Assembly (NCBI GenBank): GCA_024276655.1
Contig: JAJRWU010000244.1
Location: 1-42,197 of the forward strand
DNA: 42,197 bases
Origin: Planctomycetota bacterium
GTDB taxonomy: Bacteria > Planctomycetota > Planctomycetia > Pirellulales > Pirellulaceae
Direction of reading: 5' to 3'
Part shown: piece after piece, positions 34,306 through 42,197 of the stretch
How positions within the stretch are numbered: position 1 is the stretch's first letter
How the letters are laid out: the number at the start of each line of letters is the position of its first letter
Notes under the pieces: model-generated
What the model was told of the DNA's origin: nothing
The model's database searches: none
Seen by the model: the letters and a program-made list of their open reading frames with translations, nothing else
Program-made: the position numbers and the translations under genes

Positions 34306-35748
34306 ATGTTGAATCATGCAGCTTCAAAACTGGCAACCTCGCCGGCGGGCGTTTTGCTTTTGATAGGGTCCTTCTTGCTGATGGCTCTCTCGCCGCTCCC
34401 GGTTCGCGGGCAAGGCGGCAAGAAAAACAACGCCAACGTGCGCGACTTCGGCGCCGTGGGCGATGGCGTTGCCGACGACACCGCCGCCCTGCAACGCGCC
34501 GTGGACGAAGGCAACGGGCAGGTGCGGTTTCCCAGCGGCGTTTATAAGTTGACCAAACCGCTGGTCGTCGACCTAACGCGCGTCGGTCTGACTTCCCTTT
34601 CAGGGCGTGGAACCGTGCGGCTGCTCATGGCGGGACCCGGTCCCGCGATTCGAATTATTGGCGGGCACGAAGGCACGGCGGCGCCGCACACGTTGAAAGA
34701 TGCAGTCTGGTTGAAAGAGCGCATGCCGCTGATCGACGGCCTGGAGATCATGGGCGCGCATCCTGAGGCCTGCGGCATTGAATCTCGCGGCGCGATACAG
34801 CTCACGATTTCGCGCGTCACGGTGCGCCGCGCCTTGCACGGCATTCACTTGGTGGTGCGGAATCGGAATGTGGTCATCTCGGAATGCCACATCTACGATA
34901 ATCGGGGCGTGGGCGTTTTTCTAGACAACGTCAACCTGCACCAATTCAACATGGCCAATACGCATGTGAGCTATTGCGATGGCGGCGGCGTGGTGGTTCG
35001 CGGCGGCAGCGTGCGAAATATTCATATCGGCACGTGCGATATCGAAGGCAACATGGGCGCCGACGGCCCGCCGACGGCCAACATTCTGTTCGATTGCGCA
35101 CAAGGCTCCGTGGCCGAAGCGGCCATTGTGGGCTGCACCATTCAGCATACGCATAAGGCGCCCGACTCAGCCAATATCCGCATTTTGGGGCGGGGAAAAA
35201 GGATTCGCAAGGGCGTGAAAGGGCCGGCGAATTTCGGCAATATCACGATCGCCAACAATGTGCTCTCCGACGTGCAAGTGAATATCGATCTGGACGGCGT
35301 TCGCGGCGTCGCGATTACCGGCAACACCATGTGGAAAGGGTTTTCGCACCAGCTTCGCATTCGAAACTCCACCCAGTTGACGATCGCCTCCAATGTGTTG
35401 GATCGAAATCCTCAATACCAGGAACTCAACGATTCGCAAGACGCCGTGTTGATTGCCGATTCGTCGGACGTCGTCTTCAGTGGCAACCAGATTAACGGCG
35501 AGCGCGGGGCGGCGGCGGGCGTGGTCATCGAACGTTGCCGGCGGTTCAATATTTTCGGCACCAACATTTTCGATTGCGATGGCCCCGAACTCATTTTACG
35601 CGACGTCAAGTACAGCCGTTTGGCTGGCTGCATTCTCCGCGATGACCGCGAAGAGCACAAACACTCTCCGCCGTTGGTGCTCATCGGCGGCGAGGGAAAT
35701 ATGATTCAGGGAAACCACTTGAGCCGCCTCGCCGTGGAAAAAAAGTAG
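34306..35748 (+). CDS. exported parallel beta-helix protein (pectate lyase superfamily)
   Basis: 480 residues with the ATG at 34306. The signal peptide (GVLLLIGSFLLMALSPLPVRGQ) ends near residue 36. It is followed by NVRDFGAVGDGVADDTAALQRAVDE (44-68), the hallmark N-terminus of pectate-lyase-superfamily (Pectate_lyase_3 type) beta-helices. The rest is a right-handed helix with short strand repeats (ITIANNVLSDVQVNIDLDGVRGVAITGNTMW). Such proteins bind or cleave polysaccharides outside the cell, in line with the planctomycete lifestyle. No catalytic residues could be assigned. The gene follows the FAH terminator, so it has its own promoter. Confidence 0.85.
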   Translation: MLNHAASKLATSPAGVLLLIGSFLLMALSPLPVRGQGGKKNNANVRDFGAVGDGVADDTAALQRAVDEGNGQVRFPSGVYKLTKPLVVDLTRVGLTSLSGRGTVRLLMAGPGPAIRIIGGHEGTAAPHTLKDAVWLKERMPLIDGLEIMGAHPEACGIESRGAIQLTISRVTVRRALHGIHLVVRNRNVVISECHIYDNRGVGVFLDNVNLHQFNMANTHVSYCDGGGVVVRGGSVRNIHIGTCDIEGNMGADGPPTANILFDCAQGSVAEAAIVGCTIQHTHKAPDSANIRILGRGKRIRKGVKGPANFGNITIANNVLSDVQVNIDLDGVRGVAITGNTMWKGFSHQLRIRNSTQLTIASNVLDRNPQYQELNDSQDAVLIADSSDVVFSGNQINGERGAAAGVVIERCRRFNIFGTNIFDCDGPELILRDVKYSRLAGCILRDDREEHKHSPPLVLIGGEGNMIQGNHLSRLAVEKK

Positions 35749-35788
35749 ACGGTTCATCAGCAATGGTAGTGGCGCGATGCAGTTCGCT

Positions 35789-37468
35789 TCACTTGGATGC
35801 CGCCTGCTGCGTGATTTCCGCGTCGGCGGTTCGCCGTGTTTCGAGCGTGGCCACGTTCGTCGCCGGCTGTGTTGCGTGGGTCGTGACAAAGACGCGCACT
35901 CCGTCTTCCGAGCGAGACGATTGTTCGGCCGCCATCTGCGGAGCAAGGCCGATTCCCAACACGGCAACCGTGCAAAGGCCGACCGCCGCCCCGGTAAGCC
36001 AACCGCCGACTGGCTCCATGCGAACCACCGTCTCCGTGTGGCCGGTTGCGGGCTGGAAGAACATCACCGCGATCACGCGTAGGTAATACCCGGCCGCAAT
36101 CGCGGCGTTGAGCATTCCCACAACGGCCAACACGCAAAACGCCGTCGCGAGGGTGGAGCCGTTGAAAGGCAGCGCCACGTTGAGCGATTCGGTCATGAGC
36201 GAAAGCTTGCCCCAAAAGCCGGCCAGCGGCGGGATGCCCGCCAGGGAAAACATGAACACGGCAATCGCGCCGGCGGCCCACGGTTTCGATTTCGCCAAGC
36301 CGGAGAGGTCGCTGATGTTTTCAAAGCCGCGTTCTTTCTCCGCCAGCAGCGAACAGGCGGCGAACACGCCCAAGGAGGCAAACACGTACACGGTCAGATA
36401 AAACAGCGTCGCGGCGATGCCCGCTGCTTGCAGGTTCGCCGCTTGCAAGTTCGCTACCGACGTTTCTTCGGCCAACAGGGAATTTGCCGCGGCCGCCACC
36501 GCCAGGCCGATCAACATGTAGCCCGAATGGGCGATCGAGGAATACGCCATCAGCCGGCGGATGTTGTTTTGCCACAGCGCGCACACATTGCCAATGGTCA
36601 TGCTCAAAATGGCCAGCGTCATGAACAACTGCCAGACGAAGTCGTCGGGCGGGAAGGCCGCCACGACCAGCCGAATCAACACCGCAATACCGGCGATTTT
36701 AGGCGCCGTGGCCAACAAGCCGGCAGTCAGGTTTGTAGCGCCTTGGTAAACGTCGGGTGCGTAAAAATGAAACGGAGCGGCGGCAATCTTGAAACCAAGG
36801 CCGACCAACAGCAGCACCAGCGTGGCTTGCAGGAGCGGTTGCTGTGCGCCGTTCAAGGTGGGAATCTCGTGCGCGGCCGCCAACGATGCGCGAATTTCCG
36901 GCAGCGACGTCGAACCGCTCAAGCCATAGAGAAAACTCATGCCGTACAGCAAAAAGGCCGACGCCAAAATGCTGAGGAAAAAATACTTGATCGTCGCTTC
37001 GGCGGTGGCGCGGTCGTTTCGCCCCAAAAACAACAGCATGTACGTGGGGACGGAAACCAACTCCAAGCCGAGAAACACCATCGTGAGTTCGTTCGCCGAA
37101 CAGACGAACATCACGCCCACGACGACCAACATCAGTCCGCCCAGGAACTCCGAAGCCAACTGTTTCGGCGCTTGCTTGGCCGCCAGCAGCGTGAGCACCA
37201 CGCCGGTGGCCAAGGCCAGCCAACGCAACGAGTAGCCCATGATGTCGACGGCGAAAGGACCGCTGGGCAGGTACGCCGCGGCGCCGCCGCTCCAGGCGTC
37301 GGCGCTGCGCCAAAGCGCAAAGGCCGCCACGCCGTAAGCCGCCAAGGCATAGTACGACCAGCCCCGCCGGTTATTTCCAAAGGTTCCTCCCACGAAAATG
37401 ACGGCGGCCATGCAAACCAGCGAGATTTCGGGGAATAGGAGCAATAGCGTTTGTGAATCAGTCGGCAC
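35789..37468 (-). CDS. nuoN: NADH-quinone oxidoreductase subunit N
   Basis: Antiporter-like membrane subunit of complex I, pumping protons across the cytoplasmic membrane. 559 residues, about 14 helices, with GLGFKIAAAPFHFYAPDVYQGATNLTAGLLATAPK (channel Lys) and a TM5 acidic residue in FLGLELVSVPTYMLL. The GTG start at 37468 overlaps the nuoM stop by 11 bp; the longer frame to 37798 is rejected because it is antisense-like over nuoM. A 15-bp tandem repeat gives VANLQAANLQAAG in a loop. The C-terminal 40 residues are a hydrophilic extension. It is the last gene of the nuo cluster in this direction. Confidence 0.95.
   Translation of the reverse strand: MPTDSQTLLLLFPEISLVCMAAVIFVGGTFGNNRRGWSYYALAAYGVAAFALWRSADAWSGGAAAYLPSGPFAVDIMGYSLRWLALATGVVLTLLAAKQAPKQLASEFLGGLMLVVVGVMFVCSANELTMVFLGLELVSVPTYMLLFLGRNDRATAEATIKYFFLSILASAFLLYGMSFLYGLSGSTSLPEIRASLAAAHEIPTLNGAQQPLLQATLVLLLVGLGFKIAAAPFHFYAPDVYQGATNLTAGLLATAPKIAGIAVLIRLVVAAFPPDDFVWQLFMTLAILSMTIGNVCALWQNNIRRLMAYSSIAHSGYMLIGLAVAAAANSLLAEETSVANLQAANLQAAGIAATLFYLTVYVFASLGVFAACSLLAEKERGFENISDLSGLAKSKPWAAGAIAVFMFSLAGIPPLAGFWGKLSLMTESLNVALPFNGSTLATAFCVLAVVGMLNAAIAAGYYLRVIAVMFFQPATGHTETVVRMEPVGGWLTGAAVGLCTVAVLGIGLAPQMAAEQSSRSEDGVRVFVTTHATQPATNVATLETRRTADAEITQQAASK
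36426..36455 (-). repeat. 15-bp tandem repeat (2 copies) inside nuoN
   Basis: GCTTGCAGGTTCGCC and GCTTGCAAGTTCGCT in direct tandem encode the repeated ANLQA pentapeptide in a loop of NuoN. Confidence 0.85.
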
Positions 37469-39098
37469 GAGTGAGCGCCTCCTCAGCGACAGGTAATGCT
37501 GTAGCGGCGGGCAATGCCGTTGCGGCGGTCGCTTCCCGGTCGAGCGTTTGTACGGCGTTGGCGGTCGCCGACGTGAGCGAAGTCGCCATGCGTTTGATGA
37601 AAAACCCCGGTTGCAGGCCGATCCAAACGACAAACACCACCAACGGCGCCAGGGCGAATATCTCGCGGACTGAGAGGTCGGCAACGGCGTGGTGTTCGTG
37701 ACCAGCCGGCTCCTTAAGCGGACCGAAAAAGACACGTTGCACCAGCCACAACATATACCAGGCGCCGAGCACAACGCCCAGAACCGCCAGCACGGCAATC
37801 AACAGGTATTGCGGGAAGAATGACGTTTCCGTGAGCCAGGCGCCCTGAAACACGCCGGTTAAGAGAATAAACTCTCCGGCGAATCCGTTCAGGCCCGGCA
37901 GGCCAATAGCGGAAAAAGTAAACACCAGCATAAAGAACGCCAGCACGGGAAGCTTCTTGGCCAAGCCGCCGTAATCGGAAATTTCCCGCGTGTGGTAACG
38001 CTCATACAACATGCCCACCAAGGCAAATAGCCCGCCGGTCGAGAGGCCGTGATTCACCAACTGCAAAGCGCCGCCTTGCACGCCGAGCGCTGTCAAACTG
38101 AAGAGCCCCAGCATGCAAAAACCCAAGTGGCTGGCGCTCGAATAGGCGATCAACCGTTTGATGTCGGTTTGGGCCAACGCGACCAAGGCGCCGTAAACGA
38201 TGCCAATCACCGAAAGCCAAAGCAGCCAGGGCAGGAAGATCACGGTGGCGTCGGGCAGCAGCGGAATGCTGAAACGCAGGAATCCGTAACCGCCGATTTT
38301 CAACAAGATGCCGGCCAGAAAAACGCTGCCGGCGGTCGGCGCTTGCACGTGGGCCAACGGCAGCCAGGTGTGGAAAGGAAACAACGGGACTTTAATCGCG
38401 AACCCGGCGAACAGAGCCAGAAAAATCCAGCACTGCCATTGGGCGGGCATGGAAACGCCCGACTTCACCGCCGCAGTGAGTTGGTCGATGGAAAATGTCA
38501 TGGCGCCGTCGGGCGAGGCTTGTGCGTGCCAAATCACGATGGCCAACAGGCCGAGAAACGTCAGCACGCTGCCGGCCAAAGTGTAGATGAAAAACTTCAT
38601 CGCGGCGTGGCGGCGGTCTTCACTGCCCCAGAGGCCGATCAAGAAGAATAGCGGGATGAGCGTGAATTCGAAGAACACATAAAACAAGATTACGTCGCGG
38701 GCCGCGAACACGCCCAAACAACCGGTTTCCAACAGCAGCAGTAGGGCGAAAAACAGCGCCGCCCGATCCTGGATGGCCTCCCAACTGACCAACACCGCCG
38801 TGAGCAAGAGCAGCGGCGAGAGCGCGAACAGCCAGATGCTCAAGCCGTCGAGCCCCACGCTAAAGCTTATGTTCAGACTGCTCGTTTCCAACCAGGGCGC
38901 CTCGAAGGCGGCGAAATGAAATGCGCCTTCCGGCGGATAACGCATTACCAAGAGCGCCGACAAAAAGAGCGTGGCCAAGGCGGCGCCCAGAGCAACACGA
39001 CGCGCTACCACGGCGCCCAGTGGCGCTAGAATCCAGAGTGCGGCGGCGCCGAGCGCGGGCAGCAGGATCGTCAAAATTAAAAGGTGAGGCGAACTCAT
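37458..39098 (-). CDS. nuoM: NADH-quinone oxidoreductase subunit M
   Basis: Proton-pumping subunit of complex I. 546 residues, 14 helices, with all channel residues present: Glu144 (YVFFEFTLIPLFFLIGLWG), Lys236 (FAIKVPLFPFHTWLPLAHVQAPTAGS) and the QTDIKRLIAYSSASHLG motif. The start ATG at 39098 lies 7 bp past the nuoL stop. The C-terminal 30 residues are an Ala-rich extension with an 18-bp tandem repeat (37492-37527). It serves as an intact reference for the degenerate NuoM-like subunit in the dab operon. Confidence 0.97.
   Translation of the reverse strand: MSSPHLLILTILLPALGAAALWILAPLGAVVARRVALGAALATLFLSALLVMRYPPEGAFHFAAFEAPWLETSSLNISFSVGLDGLSIWLFALSPLLLLTAVLVSWEAIQDRAALFFALLLLLETGCLGVFAARDVILFYVFFEFTLIPLFFLIGLWGSEDRRHAAMKFFIYTLAGSVLTFLGLLAIVIWHAQASPDGAMTFSIDQLTAAVKSGVSMPAQWQCWIFLALFAGFAIKVPLFPFHTWLPLAHVQAPTAGSVFLAGILLKIGGYGFLRFSIPLLPDATVIFLPWLLWLSVIGIVYGALVALAQTDIKRLIAYSSASHLGFCMLGLFSLTALGVQGGALQLVNHGLSTGGLFALVGMLYERYHTREISDYGGLAKKLPVLAFFMLVFTFSAIGLPGLNGFAGEFILLTGVFQGAWLTETSFFPQYLLIAVLAVLGVVLGAWYMLWLVQRVFFGPLKEPAGHEHHAVADLSVREIFALAPLVVFVVWIGLQPGFFIKRMATSLTSATANAVQTLDREATAATALPAATALPVAEEALTRAD
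37492..37527 (-). repeat. 18-bp tandem repeat (2 copies) in the nuoM C-terminus
   Basis: GGTAATGCTGTAGCGGCG and GGCAATGCCGTTGCGGCG in tandem encode the ATALPA/ATALPV repeat at the C-terminus of NuoM. Confidence 0.85.
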
Positions 39099-39105
39099 GC
39101 GAGGT

Positions 39106-41526
39106 TTATCCGGCGGCGCCCAGCCAAAGTACAGCGATCAGAACCAACGCGCCTAGCGCCATCGCCAGAGCGTAAAATTGGACCAACCCAATTTGAAGTC
39201 CTCGAAAAAAACGGCCCACGCCAAAGGGGAAGCGGCCGCAGGTGTCGACCAAGCCGTCGACCAAATAACGATCCACCCAATAACTGAGGGTGGCCAACAA
39301 ACGCAACGGCGCGACAATCACCGCGTTGTAAATTTCGTCGAAGAAAAACTTTCGCGAGGAAAGTTGATACGGCGAAAGGTTATGCACCAGCATCAAGGGA
39401 GCAATGGCCACGGTGGCGAGCAACACCACAAGCCCTCGCGCCAAGCCATAGAGCCAAACCAGAGCCAGTTGGCCGGCTAGTTTTTTGGTCGCGACCAGCC
39501 AGCGGTGCTGCTCCGCCCGGTTGATCCACTCCAGGTTTTGCAGGCTGGAGAGCCAACGGAATTGCAGCAGCCCGGCGATCCAATCGACTTCGCGCTGGTT
39601 GCCCAAATACATGTAAGCCGCCAAGGCAATTCCTATGAGCACGACAATCGTGCTCGCCATCGCGACGTCAGGATGAAATTCCTTGTATTCCGCGAAGCCG
39701 TAGGCGAACGAAGGCGAACCCTGCACGAACTTGGCAAACAGGGGCGACCAACCGCCGCCTTCGAACAACACGCCGAACGTTGCGGCGCCGAACGCCAACC
39801 CAACCAAAGGCCAAGTCATGCTGCGAGGCGATTCATGAGGATGCGGCCCCGCCTCATGCGGCGTGCGCAGAGGTCCATGGAAAGTCATGAAGAACGCGCG
39901 GAAGGTGTAAAACGCGGTGAGGAGCGCCGTGAAAATCGCCACGCCATAAAGAGTTTGGTAAACACGCGCCAAGGTGGACGGCGTGAGGCCGAACACCGGT
40001 GTGACACTGGGAGCAACAACGGCGGCAGCCACATCAGCGGCTGCGCGGCCTGCGGCCTGTTGTTCAGGATCGGCCGCGTCGTGCGCGTTGCCATGCCGCT
40101 CCACGCCCTGGTGCTCCAAGATATGAACTTTATCGTGAACCGCCGCCACGATTGCGTCCTTGCTCCAAAAGCCGGCGAATGGAAACACGCCGGCCAACGC
40201 CAAGCAGCCAATCGCGAAGGTGAAATGCGTGATCGGCATCACGCGGCGCAGACCGCCGAAGCGGCGCATGTCGATCACATGGCCCATGGAGTGCATCACG
40301 CTGCCGGCGCCGAGAAAAAGCAACGCCTTGAAGAAGGCGTGCGTGAACAGATGGAACACGCCGGCGGTGGCGGCGGCGGTGGTGCCAACGCCCATCGCCA
40401 AAAACATATAACCCAGTTGGCTGATCGTGGAATAGGCCAAGACACGTTTGAGATCGTATTGGGTGAGCGCGATCAAAGCGGCCAAAAGCATCGTGATGCC
40501 GCCGATGATGCTGACGATTAAAAGGGCGTCAGGCGCGGCCAGGAACAGCGGCATGCAGCGGGCGATCATATAAACGCCGGCCGTGACCATCGTGGCGGCG
40601 TGAATCAGGGCGCTAACCGGCGTGGGGCCCTCCATGGCGTCGGGCAGCCAAACATGCAGCGGGAATTGGGCGCTTTTGCCACACGCTCCCACCAGCAACA
40701 AAATGCAAATAGCAAAGCCGACGCCGCCGCCGATGAACCCCAGTTCGCCCAGCAGACGCATCCGGCCCAGCACGCCGGCGACGCTGGCGGTGTCGTGAAA
40801 ATTGAGCGTGCCGTACGTGACCCAAATCAGGAAGAGGGCCAGGGCGAAGCCGAAATCGCCGACGCGGTTGACGAGAAACGCTTTCTTGCCGGCGGCGGCG
40901 GCTTCCGGCTTCTCATACCAGAAGCCGATCAGCAAATAACTACACACCCCAACCGCCTCCCAAAACACATACAACAACAGAAAATTGCTGGCCGAAACCA
41001 GCATCGTCATGGAAAACACGAACAGCGAAACGTAAGCAAAGAAACGCCAATAGCCGCGGTCGCCGTGCATGTAGCCGGCGCCGTAAATCGTGACCAGCGT
41101 GGCGACAAAGGTCAGCATGCCGAGCATCATGGCGGTTAGGGCGTCGGCCCGCAGGGTGATATCGATCGTGAAACGGCGCATGCCGCCGGGTGTGACGAGA
41201 ACGCCGGGTGTGACGAGAACGCCGTCTGTGACGAGAACGTCGGCGCCGGGGGCGACCGCCATGGGGGCTTGGTCGTACGCGTGGCCGATATCGGCCCAAT
41301 TCCAAAGCGTAATGGTTTCCGCGTAGCCCGCCCGTGCGGGACCTGAGAAGTGTGTTTGCTGCTCAGACACCTGCGCGATCAACGCCAAGCTACAGAGGCA
41401 CGATCCTGCAATGCCGAGAATCGCCGGCCAATGGGCGTGGCGCCCTAGCAGCTTCGCACCGAAAACCGCCGTGATGACGGCGGCCAACAGCGGCAGGCCA
41501 ACGATAAGTAATAAGAGAGATGGCAT
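39106..41526 (-). CDS. nuoL: NADH-quinone oxidoreductase subunit L
   Basis: Largest antiporter-like subunit of complex I, with the long lateral helix. 806 residues from the ATG at 41526 (MPSLLLLIVGLPLLAAVITAVFG). Key residues are Glu190 (YVFWEAVGVCSYLLIGFW), Lys284 (ACGKSAQFPLHVWLPDAMEGPTPVSALIHAATM) and YDLKRVLAYSTISQLG. It exceeds E. coli NuoL (613) because of a loop insert near 95-115 built from an 18-bp repeat, an Ala/His-rich loop near 515-555 (HGNAHDAADPEQQAAGRAAADVAAAVV), and a long C-terminal part. It overlaps the nuoJ-nuoK-side reading only by intergenic sequence. The longer frame to 41673 is rejected because it overlaps nuoK. Confidence 0.96.
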   Translation of the reverse strand: MPSLLLLIVGLPLLAAVITAVFGAKLLGRHAHWPAILGIAGSCLCSLALIAQVSEQQTHFSGPARAGYAETITLWNWADIGHAYDQAPMAVAPGADVLVTDGVLVTPGVLVTPGGMRRFTIDITLRADALTAMMLGMLTFVATLVTIYGAGYMHGDRGYWRFFAYVSLFVFSMTMLVSASNFLLLYVFWEAVGVCSYLLIGFWYEKPEAAAAGKKAFLVNRVGDFGFALALFLIWVTYGTLNFHDTASVAGVLGRMRLLGELGFIGGGVGFAICILLLVGACGKSAQFPLHVWLPDAMEGPTPVSALIHAATMVTAGVYMIARCMPLFLAAPDALLIVSIIGGITMLLAALIALTQYDLKRVLAYSTISQLGYMFLAMGVGTTAAATAGVFHLFTHAFFKALLFLGAGSVMHSMGHVIDMRRFGGLRRVMPITHFTFAIGCLALAGVFPFAGFWSKDAIVAAVHDKVHILEHQGVERHGNAHDAADPEQQAAGRAAADVAAAVVAPSVTPVFGLTPSTLARVYQTLYGVAIFTALLTAFYTFRAFFMTFHGPLRTPHEAGPHPHESPRSMTWPLVGLAFGAATFGVLFEGGGWSPLFAKFVQGSPSFAYGFAEYKEFHPDVAMASTIVVLIGIALAAYMYLGNQREVDWIAGLLQFRWLSSLQNLEWINRAEQHRWLVATKKLAGQLALVWLYGLARGLVVLLATVAIAPLMLVHNLSPYQLSSRKFFFDEIYNAVIVAPLRLLATLSYWVDRYLVDGLVDTCGRFPFGVGRFFRGLQIGLVQFYALAMALGALVLIAVLWLGAAG
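41185..41238 (-). repeat. 18-bp tandem repeat (3 copies) inside nuoL
   Basis: Two copies of GCCGGGTGTGACGAGAAC and one with two changes encode the LVT(P/D)GV hexapeptide repeats in an N-terminal loop of NuoL. Confidence 0.93.
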
Positions 41527-41533
41527 AAGAGCT

Positions 41534-41977
41534 TCAAACCCGGCTGCGATGGCCAAGCTCCTCGGTATCGAGCGTCGGTTGGCGGCCCGCCGGAATGAGG
41601 CTGGGCCAGTGGGCGTCTTCGTGGCGTTCTTCGGGAACTTCGTGATCGACGTACGGCGGTTGCCCCGCTTCACGCATGTCTTGCCAGAAGGCGATGTCGA
41701 GCGTTTCGCTTTTGTGATAGAGCATTAACATGAGCGCCAGCCCCAGAGCCGCTTCGCACGCCGCCACCGCGATCATGAACAGCACCAACATTTGGCCGCC
41801 CCAGTTTTGGTGGTAGCCGCTCCAGGCGACCAGGTTCAGCGAAACGCCTTGCAGCATCATTTCCGCACACAGGAACATCACGATCATGTTCCGGCGAACG
41901 ACGAAGCCGATCAGGCCGATACTGAAAATCAGCCCGCCGAGAATCAGGTAGTTCTGTAATAAAGCGGTTTCGTTCAA
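41534..41977 (-). CDS. nuoK: NADH-quinone oxidoreductase subunit K
   Basis: Small membrane subunit of complex I linking the quinone site to the pumping subunits. Three helices, with the two conserved membrane glutamates at Glu39 (FLCAEMMLQGVSLNL) and Glu75 (VAACEAALGLALM), 36 apart as in E. coli (36 and 72). The TTG start at 41977 overlaps the nuoJ TGA stop and has GGGGAG 9 nt upstream. Length 147 against about 100: the C-terminal 45 residues are a hydrophilic extension (DMREAGQPPYVDHEVPEERHEDAHWPSL) not found in the family core. Confidence 0.94.
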   Translation of the reverse strand: MNETALLQNYLILGGLIFSIGLIGFVVRRNMIVMFLCAEMMLQGVSLNLVAWSGYHQNWGGQMLVLFMIAVAACEAALGLALMLMLYHKSETLDIAFWQDMREAGQPPYVDHEVPEERHEDAHWPSLIPAGRQPTLDTEELGHRSRV

Positions 41978-42197
41978 GATGCATCACTCCCCGGGCCGGC
42001 GCTCGTATCACCGTGTTGACCGTCTTCGTTCTGATTATCCTTACCGCGAATGATAATCGCCACCGCGCCGACCAACGCCGCCAGCAGCAGCGTTCCGGCC
42101 ACCTCCACCGAAATCAGGTGGACGCTGAACATCTCGCCGCCCAAGCGGGCCATGTGATGCACGGCCAGCGGCTCTGCCCGCAGCAGCCGCAGTTCGA
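41974..42197 (-). CDS. nuoJ: NADH-quinone oxidoreductase subunit J (5' end off the window)
   Basis: The frame is open to the right edge, so only the C-terminal 74 residues are present. MFSVHLISVEVAGTLLLAALVGAVAIIIRG matches the last helix of NuoJ (typically LPFEVASVLLLVALIGAI). A hydrophilic tail rich in Asp, Asn and Gly follows. It precedes nuoK with a TTGA overlap. With nuoK, L, M and N it forms the usual end of a complex I operon; the earlier nuo genes should lie to the right. Confidence 0.9.
   Translation of the reverse strand, partial: ELRLLRAEPLAVHHMARLGGEMFSVHLISVEVAGTLLLAALVGAVAIIIRGKDNQNEDGQHGDTSAGPGSDAS

Noticed and set aside
35789-37798. A longer nuoN beginning at 37798
   Set aside because: The first 110 codons overlap nuoM out of frame and have Arg/Trp/Cys-rich shadow composition; the GTG at 37468 fits the family.

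Overview
The window looks like a chromosomal segment of a planctomycete, probably Pirellulales-like. I infer this from an arylsulfatase gene, lipoproteins of types I know mainly from planctomycetes, a DabA/SulP cluster, a CusB carrying extra metal-binding domains, and loosely packed genes with hairpin-forming spacer repeats. No rRNA, tRNA, CRISPR array, phage or transposase gene was seen. Both ends cut genes: a pseudouridine synthase on the left and nuoJ on the right.

Layout: (1) 1-2960 holds a 23S rRNA pseudouridine synthase with a long basic tail (minus), panD (minus), an uncertain small ORF and a CorA-like membrane protein (plus). (2) 2963-4408 is an iduronate-2-sulfatase-like gene (minus) broken by one in-frame TAG. 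(3) 4736-13002 is a minus-strand operon for inorganic carbon uptake: dabA, a shortened NuoL-like dabB, a second NuoM-like subunit, and a SulP transporter fused to STAS and PII-like (SbtB-like) domains. A hairpin repeat ends it, and a small exported acidic protein lies upstream. (4) 13709-15560 holds a Tat-exported metallophosphoesterase and hisF (plus). (5) 15797-20036 is a plus-strand operon of a PilT-like ATPase, a membrane-anchored GspE/PilB-like protein whose ATPase motifs have all decayed, a CvpA-like protein and a two-helix membrane protein. No pilin genes are nearby. (6) 20220-23038 holds three minus-strand exported proteins or lipoproteins of unknown function. (7) 23195-29464 is a heavy-metal efflux set (minus): a Cys-rich small protein, CusB with two added metal-binding domains, and CusA with a large periplasmic insertion and an in-frame TAG. 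(8) 29722-34153 is a plus-strand run of a YhdT-like small membrane protein, a PanF-like sodium symporter, an M19 dipeptidase and a fumarylacetoacetase-family enzyme. (9) 34306-35748 is an exported beta-helix protein. (10) 35789 to the right edge is the nuoJKLMN membrane arm of complex I (minus).

Two systems stand out. The first is the carbon-uptake operon, where two predicted bicarbonate systems and a nucleotide-sensing PII-like domain lie in one transcription unit, with the sensor fused to a transporter. The second is the PilT plus pseudo-GspE plus CvpA operon, which looks like an uncharacterised envelope machine in which a live ATPase is paired with a membrane-tethered dead paralogue. Two repeat phenomena run through the whole window: an 83-bp hairpin element in several intergenic spaces, and in-frame tandem repeats of 15 or 18 bp inside loops or tails of at least nine protein genes.
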